Part shown: in pieces, positions 63,158-64,000 of the stretch
Layout of the letters: the number at the start of each line of letters is the position of its first letter
Position numbering within the stretch: the first letter of the stretch is position 1
Assembly (NCBI RefSeq): GCF_003627755.1
Contig: NZ_CP032694.1
Span: 1,975,501-2,039,500, forward strand
Source: Rhizobium jaguaris
Lineage (GTDB): Bacteria; Pseudomonadota; Alphaproteobacteria; Rhizobiales; Rhizobiaceae
DNA length: 64,000 nt
Direction of reading: 5' to 3'
The notes under the pieces: model-generated
What the model saw: only the letters and a program-made list of their open reading frames with translations
Database searches by the model: none
Told to the model about the DNA's origin: nothing
Made by a program: the position numbers and the translations under genes

Positions 63158-63538
63158 TCAAATCATCGTATTAAAACTGTGGTAACATTCTAAAGTAACG
63201 CTCGCCGAGTCATTCATTTGAATGAGAAAGGCGTAGTTGGCACGCAAAAATTGCGCGGCAAGCTCCCAAAAAGGCAAGGATAAACCAAAGCTAGTCTCAG
63301 AATTGCGGAATTGCTCAGTGCTTTATCATCAAAACGACCGATCACCGCATCTTGTGACAAAAGCCCCAGCTGTCCGCTGATCTTCGCGGTTCAGCCGGCG
63401 AGAAGGACAGGTTTCACCACCTCGACATGGGGAAAAGCATTTTGCATCGCTGCAACGACGATTTTGGGTTGACCGCGATAGGGTGTCTGCATATGTTCCG
63501 CGCACTTCCAGCCGGGGTGCAAATCACCCGCGGACGGG
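63158..63538. other. Intergenic region before tRNA-Lys
   Basis: About 380 bases, AT-rich near the left end. A 33-codon minus-strand frame (63391-63492) is the only notable reading frame. The tRNA promoter is presumably near the right end. Confidence 0.4.
63391..63492 (-). CDS. Possible 33-residue small protein or gene remnant
   Basis: The frame from the ATG at 63492 reads MQTPYRGQPKIVVAAMQNAF followed by a V-rich tail and a TGA at 63391. The composition looks protein-like, and the frame is open upstream (WKCAEH). Only a weak GGAA precedes the ATG. It may be the C-terminal end of a broken gene. Confidence 0.3.
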   Translation of the reverse strand: MQTPYRGQPKIVVAAMQNAFPHVEVVKPVLLAG

Positions 63539-63614
63539 GAGAGCGTAGCTCAGCTGGTAGAGCAACTGACTTTTAATCAGTAGGTCATGGGTTCGAATCC
63601 CATCGCTCTCACCA
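63539..63614 (+). tRNA. tRNA-Lys (anticodon UUU)
   Basis: A full cloverleaf: acceptor GAGAGCG pairs with CGCTCTC, anticodon stem ACTGA/TCAGT with loop CTTTTAA, TTCGAAT T-loop, and an encoded CCA. 76 bases in total. Confidence 0.97.
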
Positions 63615-63619
63615 AAACT

Positions 63620-63642
63620 TCGCAAAAATCAGCTATTTGCGA
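63620..63642 (+). terminator. Hairpin after tRNA-Lys
   Basis: TCGCAAA (63620-63626) pairs with TTTGCGA (63636-63642). No T run follows, so it could be a 3' processing hairpin rather than a terminator. Confidence 0.35.
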
Positions 63643-63668
63643 TGGGACGAACGGTTTCTGCGCCGCCG

Positions 63669-63902
63669 CTACCCGGCGGACGCTCGTTCCACATAGCGCA
63701 TGATTCGGGTCACGGTAGAGCGACTGACGCCTGCCTCGCGGGCGATGCAATCCATCGACTTTCCTTCGGCCTTCAGTCGCAACACGTTTTCGGATTTGTG
63801 CCTCATCGCATCGGCCGACGAATCATGTGCCGGAATCATGCCAAGGGAGTTGCCATTTTCGCCCCTCAAGGCTTCGAAATGCTCTGTATCGACAGGCGCC
63901 AT
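63669..63902 (-). CDS. Small helix-turn-helix protein
   Basis: A 77-residue protein whose C-terminal half reads LKAEGKSMDCIAREAGVSRSTVTRIMRY, a resolvase-type (Hin-like) HTH. No catalytic domain. AGGAG precedes the ATG. It lies just after tRNA-Lys on the opposite strand. It might be a regulator or a remnant of a mobile element. Confidence 0.65.
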   Translation of the reverse strand: MAPVDTEHFEALRGENGNSLGMIPAHDSSADAMRHKSENVLRLKAEGKSMDCIAREAGVSRSTVTRIMRYVERASAG

Positions 63903-64000
63903 AACACGCTCCTCGCAGTCATTGGACGATTAGAAACAATGGTGCCCATGTTGAAGCAGGTAAATTCGGATATTAGCGGTATGTGAAGAAGGCCCTAATT

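Noticed and set aside
63235..63256. A sigma54-like TGGCAC...TTGC sequence upstream of tRNA-Lys
   Set aside because: The gap between the GG and GC elements is twelve bases instead of ten, so it does not match the sigma54 promoter spacing.

Overview
The window is a chromosomal housekeeping region of an alphaproteobacterium, almost certainly a Rhizobium or close relative in the Rhizobiaceae. Supporting points are the dusB-ntrB-ntrC-ntrY-ntrX block, a bifunctional IspDF, a PdhB with its own lipoyl domain, EipB (DUF1849), a LexA gene preceded by the GTTC-N7-GTTC SOS box of alphaproteobacteria, and intergenic palindromes of the RIME type. I see no prophage, insertion sequence, CRISPR array or rRNA operon. 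Genes are tightly packed, with many ATGA or TGATG overlaps.

Layout. 1-1.7 kb: a partial glycerophosphodiester phosphodiesterase and a RidA protein (minus strand), then periplasmic EipB. 1.9-6.3 kb: a four-gene operon, TelA, a lipoprotein fusing a binding-protein fold to a VWA domain, an XpaC-like membrane protein and a second binding-protein-like protein. It looks like an uncharacterised envelope stress system. 6.4-20.3 kb: translation and envelope biogenesis (rpsB, tsf, pyrH, frr, uppS, cdsA, rseP, bamA, lpxD, fabZ, lpxA, lpxI, lpxB), ending at a bidirectional terminator shared with convergent gltA. 21.9-28.2 kb: comEC convergent with SOS-controlled lexA, then a DUF2721 protein and an MscS channel. 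28.7-41.0 kb: a VOC protein, kdsA, eno, ftsB, the pyruvate dehydrogenase operon (pdhA, pdhB, pdhC, an SGNH hydrolase, lpdA, two GlsB/YeaQ proteins, lipA), then two tandem P-loop kinases. 41.6-54.3 kb: a COQ10-like START protein, pncC, ispDF, dusB, ntrBC, ntrYX, a D-amino-acid transaminase, hfq and hflX. 54.3-61.1 kb: mazG, a deaminase, the siroheme and sulfite reduction genes (cysG, DUF2849, cysI, DUF934) and fpr. 61.2-64 kb: a GntR regulator with paired operators, small stress or hypothetical proteins, tRNA-Lys(UUU) and a small HTH protein.

Most unusual points. RseP carries three tandem PDZ domains in an exact 90-residue period, where about one is usual for relatives, and its 3' end has a one-base frameshift that is probably a sequence error. 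HflX has no ATG, GTG or TTG start for its conserved N-terminus and lies in the same open frame as hfq behind a single TAA; an ATC start is the best candidate. The TelA/VWA/XpaC operon pairs two related binding-protein modules, one with a VWA fusion. The GntR gene has two perfect TGATATATCA operators but no divergent target gene. All functional calls rest on reading the sequence and family knowledge; no database search was run.
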